A DNA stretch of 64,000 bases, taken from assembly GCA_028281325.1 (NCBI GenBank), contig JANQKC010000027.1:62001-126000 (forward strand), written 5' to 3'. The stretch comes from Alphaproteobacteria bacterium (GTDB taxonomy: Bacteria > Pseudomonadota > Alphaproteobacteria > UBA8366). The notes below the pieces were generated by a model that saw nothing but the letters and a program-made list of their open reading frames with translations, was not told where the DNA came from and made no database searches. Shown here piece by piece: positions 63,165 to 64,000 of this stretch (positions are counted from its first letter, which is position 1; the number at the start of each line of letters is the position of its first letter). Position numbers and translations under genes: made by a program.

Positions 63165-64000
63165 ATGTCGCAGCATAGGGTCAATCCGCCACACCTCGGC
63201 GGCGCGGTCGACGCCGCCCTCACCTTCATCGTGCCGCAGGACACGAAGCCCGTCTTCGAAAGCTCGGCCTCCACCGGCACGGTCCCGAAAATCCACTTCG
63301 AGACCGAGGATCGCGTCGTGCACATCGAAGACGTGCGCGCCAGGACGACACCGGCGTCGATCGAAAAGGAAGGCTTCGAGCTGTTGACGATCGATACCGC
63401 GGTCGACGACCTCAATGACGATGCGGCGATCGAGACGCAATACTATCCGGAAATTGAGGACATCCTGAAGAAGCGGTTCGGCGCGAGCCGGGTCGCCATC
63501 TTCGATGCCACGCGCCGTTCGGACAATGACACGGGCGCGGACAATCCGGATGGCAAACGCGGGCCCGCAACACGCGTCCACGTCGACTACACGCCCAAGA
63601 GCGGCCCGCAGCGGCTCAAGGACACCATCGGCGAGGCGGAGGGCGAGCGCGTGCTGGCGCGCGGCGCACGGGTCATTCAGGTCAACGTCTGGCGGCCGAT
63701 CAGCGGCCCGGTGCAACGGACCCCGCTCGCCCTGGCGGATGCATCGTCCATAGCAAAAAAGGAACTCATCGCGACCGATCAGGTCTTTCCGGACCGCGTC
63801 GGGGAGATTTTTCAACTGGCCTACGGTGCCGGGCAGCGTTGGTACTACGCATCCGAAATGCGCCGCGACGAGGTATTCCTGATCAAGGGGTGGGATTCGG
63901 CCGACCCCACCGGATCGCATTTCGCGCCGCACGGGGCCTTCGACCTGCCGAATACGGCGCCCGACGCCCCGCCGCGCGAAAGCATCGAAGTGCGTACCTT
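63165..64000 (+). CDS. CmcJ/NvfI/AsaB-like oxidoreductase, cut by the window end
   Basis: Open from ATG 63165 to the window edge, 278 codons seen; absent from the ORF track because no stop lies in the window. Family blocks are visible: THVHVDYT-type (here RVHVDYTPKSGP), VNVWRPISGPVQRTPLALAD, QRWYYASEM and WDSADPTGSHFAPHGAFDLP then RESIEVRT. This is the alpha-ketoglutarate-dioxygenase-like group that includes CmcJ of cephamycin and AsaB/NvfI of fungal metabolites. The ribosome binding site is GGAG ten bases upstream. It probably belongs to the aminotransferase operon, 125 bases downstream of it. The C-terminal end is missing. Confidence 0.78.
   Translation, partial: MSQHRVNPPHLGGAVDAALTFIVPQDTKPVFESSASTGTVPKIHFETEDRVVHIEDVRARTTPASIEKEGFELLTIDTAVDDLNDDAAIETQYYPEIEDILKKRFGASRVAIFDATRRSDNDTGADNPDGKRGPATRVHVDYTPKSGPQRLKDTIGEAEGERVLARGARVIQVNVWRPISGPVQRTPLALADASSIAKKELIATDQVFPDRVGEIFQLAYGAGQRWYYASEMRRDEVFLIKGWDSADPTGSHFAPHGAFDLPNTAPDAPPRESIEVRT

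Overview
The window is high-GC, densely coded chromosomal DNA from an alphaproteobacterium. The evidence is a GcrA cell-cycle regulator, a DUF2794 gene, the blocks fabD-fabG-acpP-fabF / mltG, rpsF-rpsR-DUF2232-rplI-dnaB-alr-mlaEF-radA-cvpA-purF and lptD-surA-pdxA-rsmA, a cluster of GANTC (CcrM-type) sites and a CtrA-type box. The combination fits Rhodospirillales-like lineages, but I cannot name a genus. I see no rRNA, tRNA, CRISPR array, prophage or insertion sequence.

Layout. 0.2-5.6 kb is an accessory surface/stress locus: a TPR-like protein, a secreted poly-aspartate protein, an ECF sigma factor with its membrane anti-sigma factor, a divergent subtilisin-like protease with its own poly-Asp tract, a glycine-zipper lipoprotein and two small membrane proteins. 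5.8-12.6 kb holds a divergent acyl-CoA dehydrogenase with a MoxR ATPase/VWA pair, a cysteine-dioxygenase-like cupin, an orphan periplasmic binding protein and two tandem TauD-type dioxygenases. 12.8-27.7 kb is the holC-pepA // lptF ... lptG-lptD-surA-pdxA-rsmA >< gmk-yicC envelope and housekeeping region. A three-gene cassette resembling the actinobacterial decaprenylphosphoryl-arabinose pathway (DprE2, DprE1, UbiA-type phosphoribosyltransferase) sits on the opposite strand between lptF and lptG.

27.8-35.5 kb is a metabolic stretch (SDR, MmgE/PrpD, an unknown membrane protein, a DapB homologue with an altered catalytic His, SDR, PhoX, PanE-like). It separates yicC-gmk from mltG-fabF-acpP-fabG-fabD (35.5-40.0 kb). 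40.1-51.4 kb is the ribosomal protein, replication, cell-wall, lipid-transport, repair and purine run on the plus strand. 51.4-56.8 kb (minus) carries a YnfA protein, an alkyl-DHAP-synthase-like flavoenzyme, then der, bamB and a YfgM-like TPR protein. 57-64 kb has a small lipoprotein, DUF2794, a zinc-ribbon protein, gcrA, dusA, a CMD-family protein, and a divergent RpiR regulator / class III aminotransferase locus followed by a CmcJ-like oxidoreductase cut by the window end.

How it works together. Much of the window builds the envelope: fatty acids (fab), peptidoglycan (alr, mltG, a dapB-like gene), LPS export (lptFGD), outer-membrane protein assembly (bamB, surA) and lipid trafficking (mlaEF). 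The most unusual parts are the ECF/poly-Asp/protease locus, where the sigma gene and the poly-Asp gene share a promoter-like motif with identical spacing; the DPA cassette inside lptFG; the five GANTC sites within 93 bp upstream of gcrA; and the paired operators between rpiR and the aminotransferase.

Start codons were adjusted from the ORF track where a ribosome binding site, promoter position or family N-terminus argued for it. All functional calls come from reading the sequence and recalled family motifs; no search was run.
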